Shown piece after piece: positions 1 through 7,534 of a stretch of DNA of 54,180 bases. Made by a program: the position numbers and the translations under genes. The notes under the pieces were generated by a model. That model was given only the letters and a program-made list of their open reading frames with translations. It was not told the DNA's origin and did no database searches. How positions within the stretch are numbered: position 1 is the first letter of the stretch; each line of letters begins with the position of its first letter. Source of the stretch: Bacteroidales bacterium (GTDB lineage Bacteria; Bacteroidota; Bacteroidia; Bacteroidales; UBA10428); assembly GCA_016930375.1 (NCBI GenBank), contig JAFGGU010000064.1, forward strand, positions 1 through 54,180. Reading direction: 5' to 3'.

Positions 1-87
1 ATTGTTCCCGAAATTACTGCAAACTTGTTCCCAAAATTACTGCAGTTTATTTTCCCGAAATCACTGCACTTTTGATTCCTGTTTACA
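1..87 (-). mobile_element. Probable end of an IS21-type insertion sequence (partial, runs off the left edge)
   Basis: Read on the minus strand from 87 to 1, the sequence begins TGTAAACAGG and then carries three copies of an 18-nt word close to TGCAGTAATTTCGGGAAC. They start at 68, 44 and 21, so the spacing is 24 and 23 bp. Elements of the IS21 family start with TG and carry several internal direct repeats at each end that act as transposase sites. That structure fits, but no istA or istB gene lies inside the window, so the family is an inference. The outer end falls exactly where the propeller lipoprotein reading frame stops being homologous to its family. Confidence 0.5.
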
Positions 88-469
88 TTTTCCCCTCCCC
101 ATCAATTGCAAAAGACCTGGCCATGGCTTCTTCTGGCCCTTTTCCACTTCTGGACAAGGTATTTACAAACTTGCCATTTTTATCATATTTTAATATATCC
201 CAATCATTTTTTATAAAATAATACTCATTTGTAACACCAAGATTATAAATATCTCTCAATAAAGAACTATCAGACGTTTCTAAAGGAATGTATTCAACCT
301 TTTCAGCTATTTCAGAGAGATTCATTGAATCTGAATTAACTTTTGTTAAGTTAAGATGGATAGTTATGGGAAAACTGATCTTTTCTTTTTTAGAATTTTC
401 ATGGATAGTACAGGAAAAACAAGAAAGCAAAGACAAGACTGAGATAATTAAGGCAGTTTGAGTTTTCAT
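83..469 (-). pseudogene. 6-bladed beta-propeller lipoprotein, truncated by an insertion
   Basis: The 128-residue product has a lipoprotein signal peptide (LLSCFSC) followed by the opening of the 6-bladed beta-propeller family common in Bacteroidales: a LSEIAEKVEYIPLET strand, then FIKNDWDILKYDKNGKFVNTLSRSGKGPEE. The intact neighbour at 976-2205 shares this order (IQYIPLET, FINDWLNRRILRFSEDGKF, GKGPDEY) but is 409 residues long. The reading frame ends at GEGKM, and its stop codon is supplied by the likely IS end that begins at 87, so about two thirds of the protein is missing. Family members are surface or periplasmic lipoproteins of largely unknown function. A truncated first blade or two is unlikely to fold; the gene is probably dead. 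Confidence 0.75.
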
Positions 470-679
470 ATAATTTTGACTTTTAGGGTTCTAATGGCAA
501 AATCAAGGCATAGGAACAACCAGGCACCTCATTACAATATGTACTCCATTCCCGGTATTGCTGTCAGTTTCACTTTCTTTTCAATTCTGCTTTCCGTCAA
601 CCTAATCCCAACTGATTCTGCCTGATATTCAAGACACCAGAACAAACTTATGAAAAAAAATAAACATATGCGAAAAAAG

Positions 680-960
680 GTTCAAGGTTCAGGGTTCAAG
701 GTTTCCTTCGCCCGCCGTAGCTTTAGCGGAGGAGGGAGGTGGTTTCCTTTGCCCGTCTGTAGCTTTAGCGGAGGCGGGAGGGGGTTTCATAGCGTTTCAT
801 ATTGTTTCAGAGTGTTTCAGGGGGTTTCAGGGGGTTGGGGGCTGGGTACTGGGTGCTGGGTATTTAAAATGAATTGTTGGAGTTTGTTTGAAAAGGTTTG
901 AAGTGGTTTGAGGTTGTTTCAGGTTGTTTGAGATTGTTTGAATATGTAGTGTAAGATGAA
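680..960. repeat. Composite of 7-, 43- and 10-nt period repeats in a 506-bp gene-free gap
   Basis: The gap 470-975 holds no supportable gene; 470-680 shows nothing recognisable. From 680 there is a GGTTCAA/GGTTCAG heptamer run. Then come two copies of a roughly 43-bp unit (702-741 and 743-787) built around the palindrome-like word GTAGCTTTAGCGGAGG. Next is a 10-nt periodic run with GTTTCA in each unit (785-835), a short CTGGGTA/CTGGGTG heptamer run (842-862), and a second 10-nt periodic run with GTTTGA or GTTTCA (891-945). A short open frame through the region (650-901) is explained entirely by the repeats. Confidence 0.8.
858..909. repeat. 52-bp direct repeat, left copy (right copy about 2415-2466)
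   Basis: The segment from the last CTGGGTA unit through AATTGTTGGAGTTTG and AAAAGGTTTGAAGTGG recurs almost unchanged at about 2415-2466, in the same orientation on the far side of the intact propeller gene. The two copies differ at one position (TATTTAAAATG against TATTTGAAATG). A gene flanked by near-identical direct repeats can be lost or duplicated by recombination between them. Confidence 0.8.
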
Positions 961-975
961 GGATTCACAGTACTT

Positions 976-2205
976 CTATTTTCTTAATTGCAACAGAATT
1001 AGTACTGGATTGTCACTTTCATTCAGGCTATTGGCCAGTTCTGACAATCGTATCTTCTTATCCGGATTGATGGGTGTAAAAGATGAAAATTCCTCAGTCC
1101 CAATATGATTTTTGAGCTTGTATGCGTTTGTCCAACAAATTGCCGTTGTCTCATCTTTCATGGTTTCCAATTGAAAAAGGGGACCACCATCTATGTCATC
1201 GAAAAGGCCAGTTTCAGATATTGTGATGTACTCACCCTCTCCGGCTTTTGAAGCTACATAAACAAAATCACTTTTATTAAAACTAAATTCGGAGTAAATG
1301 AAGTCGCCAACCTCAAAAAGACAGCCTTCTTCAATATAATTTGGTATTCTTTCCATTAATATTCTTGTTAATTCCTCCTCAGTATTATATACTAACAGAT
1401 CAGTACTATATCTTTTTTCGCCACGGTTCAAAATCATTCTTGGGCTAAAAACTTTGTCTTTAAAAGTAAATATGGTATCAATATACCTTTCTTTTATGTT
1501 TAAGATGTTATGACTCCAATAGAAGATACACTCGTTCGGTACCCTTACAAAAACTATCGTACCAGCTTTGAATCTGTTCCTATTTGGATAACTTTTCAAT
1601 ATATTTCCATCTCCATCTAATAATTCAAAACTATTCTCATTTGATCCCGTGTTTCTGTTATAGCACAAAATGTTATCCTGTACACACATGATATGCGTGG
1701 CATGTTTCGGACATTCAATTGTTTTTTCAAATTCGCCATTCAGGGTATATAAAAACAACTGGTCCTGCAACATCGACAAAATGACAACTCTATTGTTTTC
1801 AACATCGACTGAGAAGTCAGTGATAAATAGATATTCATCAGGACCTTTACCAGAAATGCCTATCTGACAAATGAATTTTCCATCTTCACTAAACCTTAGT
1901 ATTCTCCTGTTAAGCCAATCGTTTATGAAAAATCCGGCATTATTGGCAATTATTTTGGACATGTACCGGTCAATATCTGGCAAAAGACAATTTGGATTGG
2001 TTTCCAGAGGAATGTATTGTATATCGGTAACTTGCAGTTCTGATAATTTTATTTTTGAAATCTTATCTATATCCGGTATTTTAATTTCCTTAATTTTTGC
2101 CTCTTTTTCTTCAAAAGGGTTATTTTCTTGATACTTACACCCATTATGACATACAACTAAGAATAATGAAGAAATTATCAGGAGGAGTCTTTTAGTTGAA
2201 CTCAT
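976..2205 (-). CDS. 6-bladed beta-propeller lipoprotein (intact)
   Basis: The 409-residue product has a short hydrophobic leader ending near VVCHNGC, which fits a lipoprotein signal, so it is probably anchored in the outer membrane or periplasm. The body shows the family's typical features: an early ITDIQ-YIPLET-type strand (residues 56-68), FINDW then RRILRFSEDGKFICQIG and a GKGPDEY turn, followed by repeated beta-propeller strands. Length matches the family (about 370-420). It sits between a truncated paralogue (83-469) and a decayed third copy (about 2500-2640), all on the minus strand, so the locus was once a tandem family. Function is not known; members often neighbour regulators or polysaccharide loci, but nothing of that sort is visible here. 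Confidence 0.8.
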   Translation of the reverse strand: MSSTKRLLLIISSLFLVVCHNGCKYQENNPFEEKEAKIKEIKIPDIDKISKIKLSELQVTDIQYIPLETNPNCLLPDIDRYMSKIIANNAGFFINDWLNRRILRFSEDGKFICQIGISGKGPDEYLFITDFSVDVENNRVVILSMLQDQLFLYTLNGEFEKTIECPKHATHIMCVQDNILCYNRNTGSNENSFELLDGDGNILKSYPNRNRFKAGTIVFVRVPNECIFYWSHNILNIKERYIDTIFTFKDKVFSPRMILNRGEKRYSTDLLVYNTEEELTRILMERIPNYIEEGCLFEVGDFIYSEFSFNKSDFVYVASKAGEGEYITISETGLFDDIDGGPLFQLETMKDETTAICWTNAYKLKNHIGTEEFSSFTPINPDKKIRLSELANSLNESDNPVLILLQLRK

Positions 2206-2349
2206 TTAGCGTTAATGATATTTATTTTGTTAAAGTTCTATTCCGGTATTTATAAAGAGTGGCTTATTGCCTCTGTCTGATTTTCATGAAACAAGATCAA
2301 ACTTAAGAAAAAAAACAATCAAAGAAATTCTAAAGAATTCTATGTGGTG

Positions 2350-2500
2350 CCGGGTACTGGATGCTGGGTGCTGGGTTCTGGGTACTGGGTACTGGGTACT
2401 GGGTGCTGGGTACTGGGTATTTGAAATGAATTGTTGGAGTTTGTTTGAAAAGGTTTGAAGTGGTTTCAGGTTGTTTCATGTCGTTTCATGTCGTTTCATT
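2350..2500. repeat. CTGGGTA heptamer array plus 10-nt periodic run (right copy of the flanking repeat)
   Basis: From about 2363 to 2419, CTGGGTG, CTGGGTT and CTGGGTA units follow one another in a strict 7-nt register (eight units). The array runs into the 52-bp direct repeat shared with 858-909 and then into GTTTCAGGTT/GTTTCATGTC units of 10 nt to about 2499. The short open frame across 2267-2458 is a by-product of these repeats and ends with the same residues as the one at 650-901. Confidence 0.85.
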
Positions 2501-2640
2501 AATTTAAAATTAACAGATCTTTACCAAGTCTTTTCTTTTTACGGTTCAAAATCATTTTGGGGCTAAATGCCTTATTTTTTTGGTAAATGTGTTGTCGTTA
2601 AACCTTTCCTTGATATTTATAGGTAAAACTTTAAAGTCCT
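2500..2640 (-). pseudogene. Frameshifted remnant of a third propeller lipoprotein
   Basis: Translating the minus strand gives, in two frames, INIKERFNDNTFT (about 2625-2585) and then, after a +1/-1 shift, AFSPKMILNRKKKR and LGKDLLILN before a stop near 2497. The intact gene at 976-2205 has LNIKERYIDTIFTFKD, VFSPRMILNRGEKR and YSTDLLVYN in the same order. The DNA also matches directly around CGGTTCAAAATCATT. Both ends of the gene are missing, and the downstream end stops at the 10-nt repeat run. It is a decayed paralogue, not an expressed gene. Confidence 0.8.
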
Positions 2641-2757
2641 ACTATACCATATGAATCAAAAGCGTAATAAATTCTACAGCATTTACCGAAGCCTTATTTC
2701 GGAAAGAAAAAAGAAATAATCCGGAGATCTGTGCTTATAGAACAGCATAATTATTAT

Positions 2758-2788
2758 ATTGAAAAGATATAAATATTACTTATTTTTG
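2758..2788 (+). promoter_or_regulatory. Bacteroidota-type promoter of the brnT-brnA pair
   Basis: ATTG at 2758-2761 (-33 box) is followed after 19 bp by TATTTTTG at 2781-2788, a match to the Bacteroidota -7 consensus TAnnTTTG. Transcription would start near 2794, about 14 nt before the brnT start codon at 2808. The 2640-2757 stretch upstream shows nothing else recognisable. Confidence 0.6.
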
Positions 2789-2807
2789 CAATATATAATA
2801 TAGATAA

Positions 2808-3071
2808 ATGCCCTTTGAATTTGATGATAAGAAAAGTATTTCCAATAAAGCAAAACATGGCATTGATTTTATTGAGGCTCAAAAGTTATGGAATGATCCG
2901 GAAAGGATCGAAATTCCTGCCAGAAATCTGGATGAACCCCGGTTCATGATCATAGGAAGGATTGGTATGGATATTTGGTCAGGTATATTTACAATCAGAA
3001 ATAAAAACATCAGAATAATTTCAGTAAGAAAAGCCAGGGAAAATGAAAAAGAAATATATGAAGGCTTCTGA
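2808..3071 (+). CDS. brnT: BrnT family toxin (type II toxin-antitoxin)
   Basis: The 87-residue protein follows the BrnT pattern closely: FEFDDKKSISNKAKHGIDFIEA at the N-terminus, a WNDP turn, RFMIIGRIG in the middle strand, then IRIISVRKARENEKEIYE at the end. BrnT proteins are small ribonuclease toxins with a RelE-like fold that cleave RNA and arrest growth. They are neutralised by a ribbon-helix-helix antitoxin encoded immediately downstream, as here. The toxin-first gene order is normal for this family. The two genes overlap by 29 bp, so translation is likely coupled. Identification is by motif and context; the active residues were not aligned. Confidence 0.85.
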   Translation: MPFEFDDKKSISNKAKHGIDFIEAQKLWNDPERIEIPARNLDEPRFMIIGRIGMDIWSGIFTIRNKNIRIISVRKARENEKEIYEGF

Positions 3072-3285
3072 ATTCGACCAGCGCTTTGAAGCAGGTGAAG
3101 ATATGGTTGCCTATCTGGACAAATCCGGAATAAAAAAACCGGGTCTTGAACAACGACGCATTACGGTTGATTTCCCTGCGTGGATGGTTCAGCAGCTCGA
3201 CAGGGAAGCCATCCGCCTGGGAGTTACACGGCAGTCCGTCATTAAGATGTGGATATCACAGAAGATTGCTGAGAAATCGGCCTAG
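3043..3285 (+). CDS. brnA: BrnA-like ribbon-helix-helix antitoxin
   Basis: This 80-residue partner of BrnT has a flexible N-terminal segment and a C-terminal CopG/MetJ-type ribbon-helix-helix: RRITVDFPAWMVQQLDREA forms the strand and first helix, and LGVTRQSVIKMWISQKIAE the second. Such proteins bind the toxin and repress their shared promoter (here 2758-2788). The start shown overlaps the end of brnT by 29 bp; a second in-frame ATG at 3058 would give 75 residues and cannot be ruled out. No separate promoter is needed. The following gene is in the same direction but starts 75 bp later and is unrelated. Confidence 0.85.
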   Translation: MKKKYMKASEFDQRFEAGEDMVAYLDKSGIKKPGLEQRRITVDFPAWMVQQLDREAIRLGVTRQSVIKMWISQKIAEKSA

Positions 3286-3360
3286 TTGACCAAACTAAAA
3301 AAAACATGCTATTTTTACATCCAATTCTTATCCTATAAATGGTCGTTAAGCCTTTTACCC

Positions 3361-4788
3361 ATGCATAATATCAGATTTTTCAGAAAAATAGCCATCCTGA
3401 CATCAGCTGTGTTGCTGTTTGCAATTGGTTGTAATACAAAAAACAGCGACACATCCGTCGTAGACACCACCAAAACGGTTGTGTATGTATTTCCGATCCG
3501 CGACGAGATCGCCAAAGCTTCCTTCCGGGTAATGAAAGAAGCTTTTGCCGAAGCCGCCAGTGTAAATGCTGACTTCCTGCTGATCCATATGAATACTTAT
3601 GGGGGACGGGTGGATATTGCAGATTCCATGCGAACCCGTATTCTCAACACCCCGGTACCCGTTATATGCTATATCGATAATCAGGCCATTTCAGCCGGGG
3701 CGCTGATCGCTATTGCCTGCGACAGCATTTACATGCGCAGCGGAGCCAACATAGGCGCAGCCACGGTGGTGGACCAGACGGGCGCCGCCGTTCCCGACAA
3801 ATACCAGTCATTCATGCGTTCCACCATGCGATCCACAGCTGAATCCCACGGGAAGGATACGATTGTCCAGGGCAATGACACCATCCTCAAATGGCATCGT
3901 GATCCTCATATTGCCGAAGCCATGGTGGATCCCCGGGTTGTTGTGGAAGGCATTGATGATTCCACAAAAGTGCTCACCTTTACAGCAGAAGAGGCAATGA
4001 CCAACGGGTTTTGCGAAGGCATGGCCGCTACCATCCCCGAGGTTCTGCAGAAAGCAGGAATAACTGATTATGAACTGGTGACTTACAAACCCACGGGTGT
4101 GGACAAGATCATCGGTTTTTTGCTCAGCACCGTGGTTCAGGGCATCCTCATCATGATGATGATCGGTGGCATTTATTATGAATTGCAGTCGCCTGGCATA
4201 GGATTCCCGCTCATCATTGCGCTTACGGCCGCATTGCTGTATTTTGCTCCCCTTTACCTCGAAGGTCTCGCTGAAAACTGGGAATTGCTTTTATTTGTGG
4301 CAGGTATTGCTCTCGTAATCCTTGAAATTTTTGTTTTCCCGGGGTTCGGCGTTGCCGGGATATCGGGCATTGTATTAATTGTAGCAGGTCTGACCTTAAG
4401 CCTGGTCGACAATGTGGCTTTCCGCTTTGAAGGCAGCGAAGCTATGGGACAACTTGCCAAAGCCCTGTTTACTGTCGTGGTTTCGGTTTTCCTCTCCTTT
4501 GTTGTCGCCATTATAGGCACCAAAAGGTTTGCTTCTTCCAAAGCCATGTCAGGGCTTTCTCTCGGTACTGTCCAGGATCATAAGAAGGGCTATATCAGCA
4601 TCGATGCCCGGCAGAAAGAAATGATCGGCAAAACGGGAACAGCCCATACCATCCTCCGGCCATCGGGTATGATCGAAATTGACGGGGAATTTTTTGATGC
4701 CAAGGCCGAAGTCAGTTATATCGAGAAAGGGCAGAAGATCCTTGTGGTGCGGGATGAAGCCGGTCAGCTGTATGTTGTGAAAGCCTGA
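3361..4788 (+). CDS. nfeD: NfeD family membrane-bound ClpP-class serine protease
   Basis: The 475-residue protein begins with a lipoprotein-like signal (LLFAIGC, Cys24). It continues with a ClpP/SppA-like protease domain: MNTYGGRVDIADSMR, then AISAGALIA with the likely nucleophile Ser111, and GANIGAAT; the Lys in PDKYQS (about 147) is a candidate partner. Several membrane segments follow (about residues 240-390), then a C-terminal OB-fold NfeD domain (IGKTGTAHTILRPSGMIEIDGEFFDA). Long NfeD proteins usually pair with a stomatin/flotillin and take part in membrane quality control; no stomatin gene is adjacent here. The ATG at 3361 is preferred over a longer frame starting at a TTG (3286), because the signal peptide begins here. 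The next gene, mltG, follows 18 bp later. Confidence 0.85.
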   Translation: MHNIRFFRKIAILTSAVLLFAIGCNTKNSDTSVVDTTKTVVYVFPIRDEIAKASFRVMKEAFAEAASVNADFLLIHMNTYGGRVDIADSMRTRILNTPVPVICYIDNQAISAGALIAIACDSIYMRSGANIGAATVVDQTGAAVPDKYQSFMRSTMRSTAESHGKDTIVQGNDTILKWHRDPHIAEAMVDPRVVVEGIDDSTKVLTFTAEEAMTNGFCEGMAATIPEVLQKAGITDYELVTYKPTGVDKIIGFLLSTVVQGILIMMMIGGIYYELQSPGIGFPLIIALTAALLYFAPLYLEGLAENWELLLFVAGIALVILEIFVFPGFGVAGISGIVLIVAGLTLSLVDNVAFRFEGSEAMGQLAKALFTVVVSVFLSFVVAIIGTKRFASSKAMSGLSLGTVQDHKKGYISIDARQKEMIGKTGTAHTILRPSGMIEIDGEFFDAKAEVSYIEKGQKILVVRDEAGQLYVVKA

Positions 4789-4806
4789 TTTAATTAGAAT
4801 CCGTTT

Positions 4807-5853
4807 ATGAGCAGCCGTTCTCTGATAAGATATATCCTGTTAGCCATTGCCCTGATCTTTGTGATCGCAGGCATCAAAATTGCCTCGGTTTACAAACAGG
4901 TCTTCAGTCCTAATATCGAGACACCGAAGAAGAATGAGTTTTTCCTGTATATTCCTACCGGTTCGCAATATGAAGATGTGGTTGCCCTGCTTGAAAAGGA
5001 AAACATGATAAAAAACCGGAAAACTTTCGACTGGGCGGCTGAAAAAAAGAAATATCCCGAAAACATTCATCCCGGCCGTTACCGTATCCGTAACAACATA
5101 TCGAACAATGAGCTGCTTAATATGCTGCGCGCCGGTTTGCAGGAACCGGTGGATGTTGTTATCAACATGGCCCGGACCACAGAAGAACTCGCAGGCAAGA
5201 TAGCCGAACAGATCGAACCCGGAAAGGATGATCTGTTAATCCTGATGAACGATGAGTCCTATCTGAAGGAATACGGATTCGACCGGCAGACCATCCTGGG
5301 GATGTTTATACCCAATACTTATGAATTCTGGTGGAACATAAGTGCAGAAGGCTTTTTTGAGCGCATGTACAAGGAATATGACAAATTCTGGAACCGCGAA
5401 AGAAGCGGCAGGGCAAAGGAAATGAATTTTACGCCGAACGAGGTTATAACCCTGGCATCGATCATCATTAGCGAGACCAATAAGGAAGATGAATACCGGA
5501 GGATCGCCGGCGTTTATGTCAACCGGCTCAGGCAGGGAATCAGGTTGCAGGCTGATCCTACTGTCAAATATGCGTTGGGAGACTTTGAACGCCAGCGGAT
5601 TCTCAAAACGGATACCTATATCAATTCCCCTTACAATACCTACCTGCATGACGGATTGCCTCCCGGACCCATTGCTATTCCGGTCATTAAAGCCATTGAT
5701 GCCGTTCTGCAATATGAGAAACATGACTATATTTATTTTTGTGCCAAAGAAGACTTCTCCGGCTATCACAATTTTGCCCGTACGCTCGATCAACATAACA
5801 AAAACGCACGTTCATACCAAAAAGCATTGAACCGGCGTAAAATTTTGAAATAG
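4807..5853 (+). CDS. mltG: Endolytic murein transglycosylase MltG
   Basis: The 348-residue protein has one N-terminal membrane helix (about residues 8-27), a LysM-like region (YIPTGSQYEDVVALLEKE) and the YceG/MltG catalytic domain. The domain shows FIPNTYEFWWN, then the active-site region ASIIISETN, followed by GVYVNRLRQGIRLQADPTVKYALG. MltG cleaves nascent glycan strands and sets their length at the inner membrane. In E. coli the active-site stretch reads ASIVEKET; here the first Glu is replaced by Ile, while the Glu of ET is kept. It lies 18 bp behind nfeD and is probably co-transcribed with it. The gap to the following phosphohexomutase (77 bp) shows nothing notable. Confidence 0.92.
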   Translation: MSSRSLIRYILLAIALIFVIAGIKIASVYKQVFSPNIETPKKNEFFLYIPTGSQYEDVVALLEKENMIKNRKTFDWAAEKKKYPENIHPGRYRIRNNISNNELLNMLRAGLQEPVDVVINMARTTEELAGKIAEQIEPGKDDLLILMNDESYLKEYGFDRQTILGMFIPNTYEFWWNISAEGFFERMYKEYDKFWNRERSGRAKEMNFTPNEVITLASIIISETNKEDEYRRIAGVYVNRLRQGIRLQADPTVKYALGDFERQRILKTDTYINSPYNTYLHDGLPPGPIAIPVIKAIDAVLQYEKHDYIYFCAKEDFSGYHNFARTLDQHNKNARSYQKALNRRKILK

Positions 5854-5930
5854 TCATCGAAATAATTCCCCGGAGACTGAAATAAGATGTATATTCATGG
5901 CGCCTAAATCCTGTTGAAGCGTTTTACCCC

Positions 5931-7337
5931 ATGGACAAGATCAAATTCGGAACCGATGGTTGGCGGGCTGTCATTGCCAAAGACTTTACCATTCAGAATA
6001 TTGTAAAAATTTCATTGGCCACAGCCCTGTGGCTTACCCGTAAATACAAAAACCCAACGGCTGTTATAGGTTACGACTGCCGTTTCGGCGGGGAAATGTT
6101 CATGGAAGCCACGGCAAAAGTTCTGGCCTCAAAAGGAATCCGGGTTTTTGTTGCAGAAAGATTTGTCACCACACCCATGGTTTCGCTGGGTGTTGTAAAG
6201 CTGAAGGCTGAATGCGGCATCATCATCACCGCAAGTCACAATTCCAGTGAATACAACGGCTTTAAGCTGAGGGGGGAACACGGCGGACCTATGTTCGAGA
6301 AGGACCTGAAGGATGTTGAAAACCTCATCAGCAATGATATTGAGATCGATCTGGAATTGTTGAACTGGAATTACCTGCTGGAACAGGGCCTGATCAATTA
6401 CATCGACCTGGAAAGCATTTATCTGAAAGATATCCGTGATACCTTCAACCTGGGCGAAATTGCTGAATCGGGACTGAAATTCGGCTTTGATGCCATGTAC
6501 GGAAGCGGTCAGAACATCATCACCAAACTGATCCCCAAAATTCATACCCTGCACTGCGAGGTGAATCCCTCCTTCAAAGGTATCAGGCCGGAACCCGTGC
6601 GGAAGAACCTCCATGAACTTATCGAACTGGTATGGAGTAAAAAGAACATGGATTGCAGCCTGGCAGTCGACGGTGACGGTGACCGCATTGCCATGCTCGA
6701 TAAGGATGCCGGGTTCTACGATGCCAATCACCTTCTCCTGCTTCTCATCCATTATCTCGCCGGTTATAAACAGTTGAGGGGTAAAGTCGTGGTAAGTTTC
6801 TCCACCACGGCCAAGATTGAAAAGATATGCAAACATTATGATCTCGAAATGATCCGCACCCGGGTGGGTTTCAAGGATGCCTCCAAGATCATGACCGAAG
6901 AACATGTGCTTATCGCCGGTGAAGAATCGGGAGGCATTGCATTTGGCAGTACCATACCTGAGCGTGATGCCATCAGGGCGGGATTGATGGTGTTTCAATG
7001 GCTGGTTGAATCGGGAAAGTCATTAAAAGCGCTGTACAATGAGATACTGAACATTACGGGACCTTTTGCCTATGAGCGCGCAAATCTCGAACTGAACCGG
7101 AATGCCAGGAACAAGGTTATGGAAAGATGCAGTAACGGCGACTTCAGCCATTTCGGGCGATTTGCCGTGGACCGTTTTGAAGTTTTCGACGGCTTCAAGT
7201 TTTTCTTCAATGAAAATGACTGGCTGATGATCCGTTCATCGGGCACTGAACCTGTTATCAGGCTTTATGCCGAAGCCGAATCGGAAGAGGTGGCGCAGGA
7301 GATCATTTTCTCGGGGATGAAGGCGGTGATGGAATAG
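5931..7337 (+). CDS. Alpha-D-phosphohexomutase (phosphoglucomutase/phosphomannomutase type)
   Basis: The 468-residue enzyme interconverts hexose 1- and 6-phosphates. All four signature loops are visible: the phosphoserine loop TASHNSSEYNG with Ser102, the Mg2+ loop DGDGDR (about 247-252), the sugar-binding loop GEESGG (329-334), and the phosphate-binding loop RSSGTEP near the C-terminus. Length fits the bacterial/archaeal PGM-PMM group of 450-470 residues rather than the longer 550-residue PGMs. Glucose, mannose or glucosamine specificity cannot be told from these motifs. The TAG stop is immediately followed by a GCTGTAG heptamer array. Confidence 0.9.
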   Translation: MDKIKFGTDGWRAVIAKDFTIQNIVKISLATALWLTRKYKNPTAVIGYDCRFGGEMFMEATAKVLASKGIRVFVAERFVTTPMVSLGVVKLKAECGIIITASHNSSEYNGFKLRGEHGGPMFEKDLKDVENLISNDIEIDLELLNWNYLLEQGLINYIDLESIYLKDIRDTFNLGEIAESGLKFGFDAMYGSGQNIITKLIPKIHTLHCEVNPSFKGIRPEPVRKNLHELIELVWSKKNMDCSLAVDGDGDRIAMLDKDAGFYDANHLLLLLIHYLAGYKQLRGKVVVSFSTTAKIEKICKHYDLEMIRTRVGFKDASKIMTEEHVLIAGEESGGIAFGSTIPERDAIRAGLMVFQWLVESGKSLKALYNEILNITGPFAYERANLELNRNARNKVMERCSNGDFSHFGRFAVDRFEVFDGFKFFFNENDWLMIRSSGTEPVIRLYAEAESEEVAQEIIFSGMKAVME

Positions 7338-7440
7338 GCTGTAGGCTGTAGGCTATAGGCTGTTGTTTGAAAGTTGTAAGTTGTAGGTTGTGGTTGTTGT
7401 GATAGTTGCAGGTTGTAGGTTGTAGATTGTAGTTGAACCT
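7338..7440. repeat. GCTGTAG/GTTGTAG heptamer array after the phosphohexomutase
   Basis: Starting at the base after the TAG stop, GCTGTAG, GCTGTAG and GCTATAG are followed by degenerate GTTGTAG/GTTGTAA units to about 7435, with a 7-nt period. The unit contains TAG in the gene's reading direction. 7441-7490 shows nothing clear. Confidence 0.85.
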
Positions 7441-7492
7441 TGTAGAGGTTCAATTATTGTAGAATAAGCAAAAGATCAAATCCTCATTCCCC

Positions 7493-7534
7493 CATTTACA
7501 CATTTGCACATCTGCACATTTACAAATCTGCACA
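7493..7534. repeat. 8-nt tandem array abutting the gntR stop codon
   Basis: Five units of 8 nt (CATTTACA, CATTTGCA, CATCTGCA, CATTTACA, AATCTGCA) run in register to the stop codon of the minus-strand regulator at 7535-7537. Read in the regulator's sense this is TGTAAATG/TGCAGATG. Confidence 0.8.

Noticed and set aside
470..680. Promoter or small RNA in the left gap
   Set aside because: Only a one-mismatch -7-like word was seen; no -33 box or stem structure supports it.
650..901. Open frame of 83 codons in the left repeat region
   Set aside because: It consists of repeat units and shares its C-terminal residues with the frame at 2267-2458, which is the same repeat copy. No start signal or family.
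2267..2458. Open frame of 63 codons beside the right repeat copy
   Set aside because: It is explained by CTGGGTA repeats and the 52-bp direct repeat; not a gene.
3286..3360. Longer start (TTG) for the NfeD protein
   Set aside because: It adds 25 residues without a signal-peptide pattern, while ATG at 3361 begins a normal lipoprotein signal.
6129..6998. 289-codon minus-strand frame within the phosphohexomutase gene
   Set aside because: It is antisense to a gene with all four catalytic loops; composition is typical of a shadow frame, with no family.
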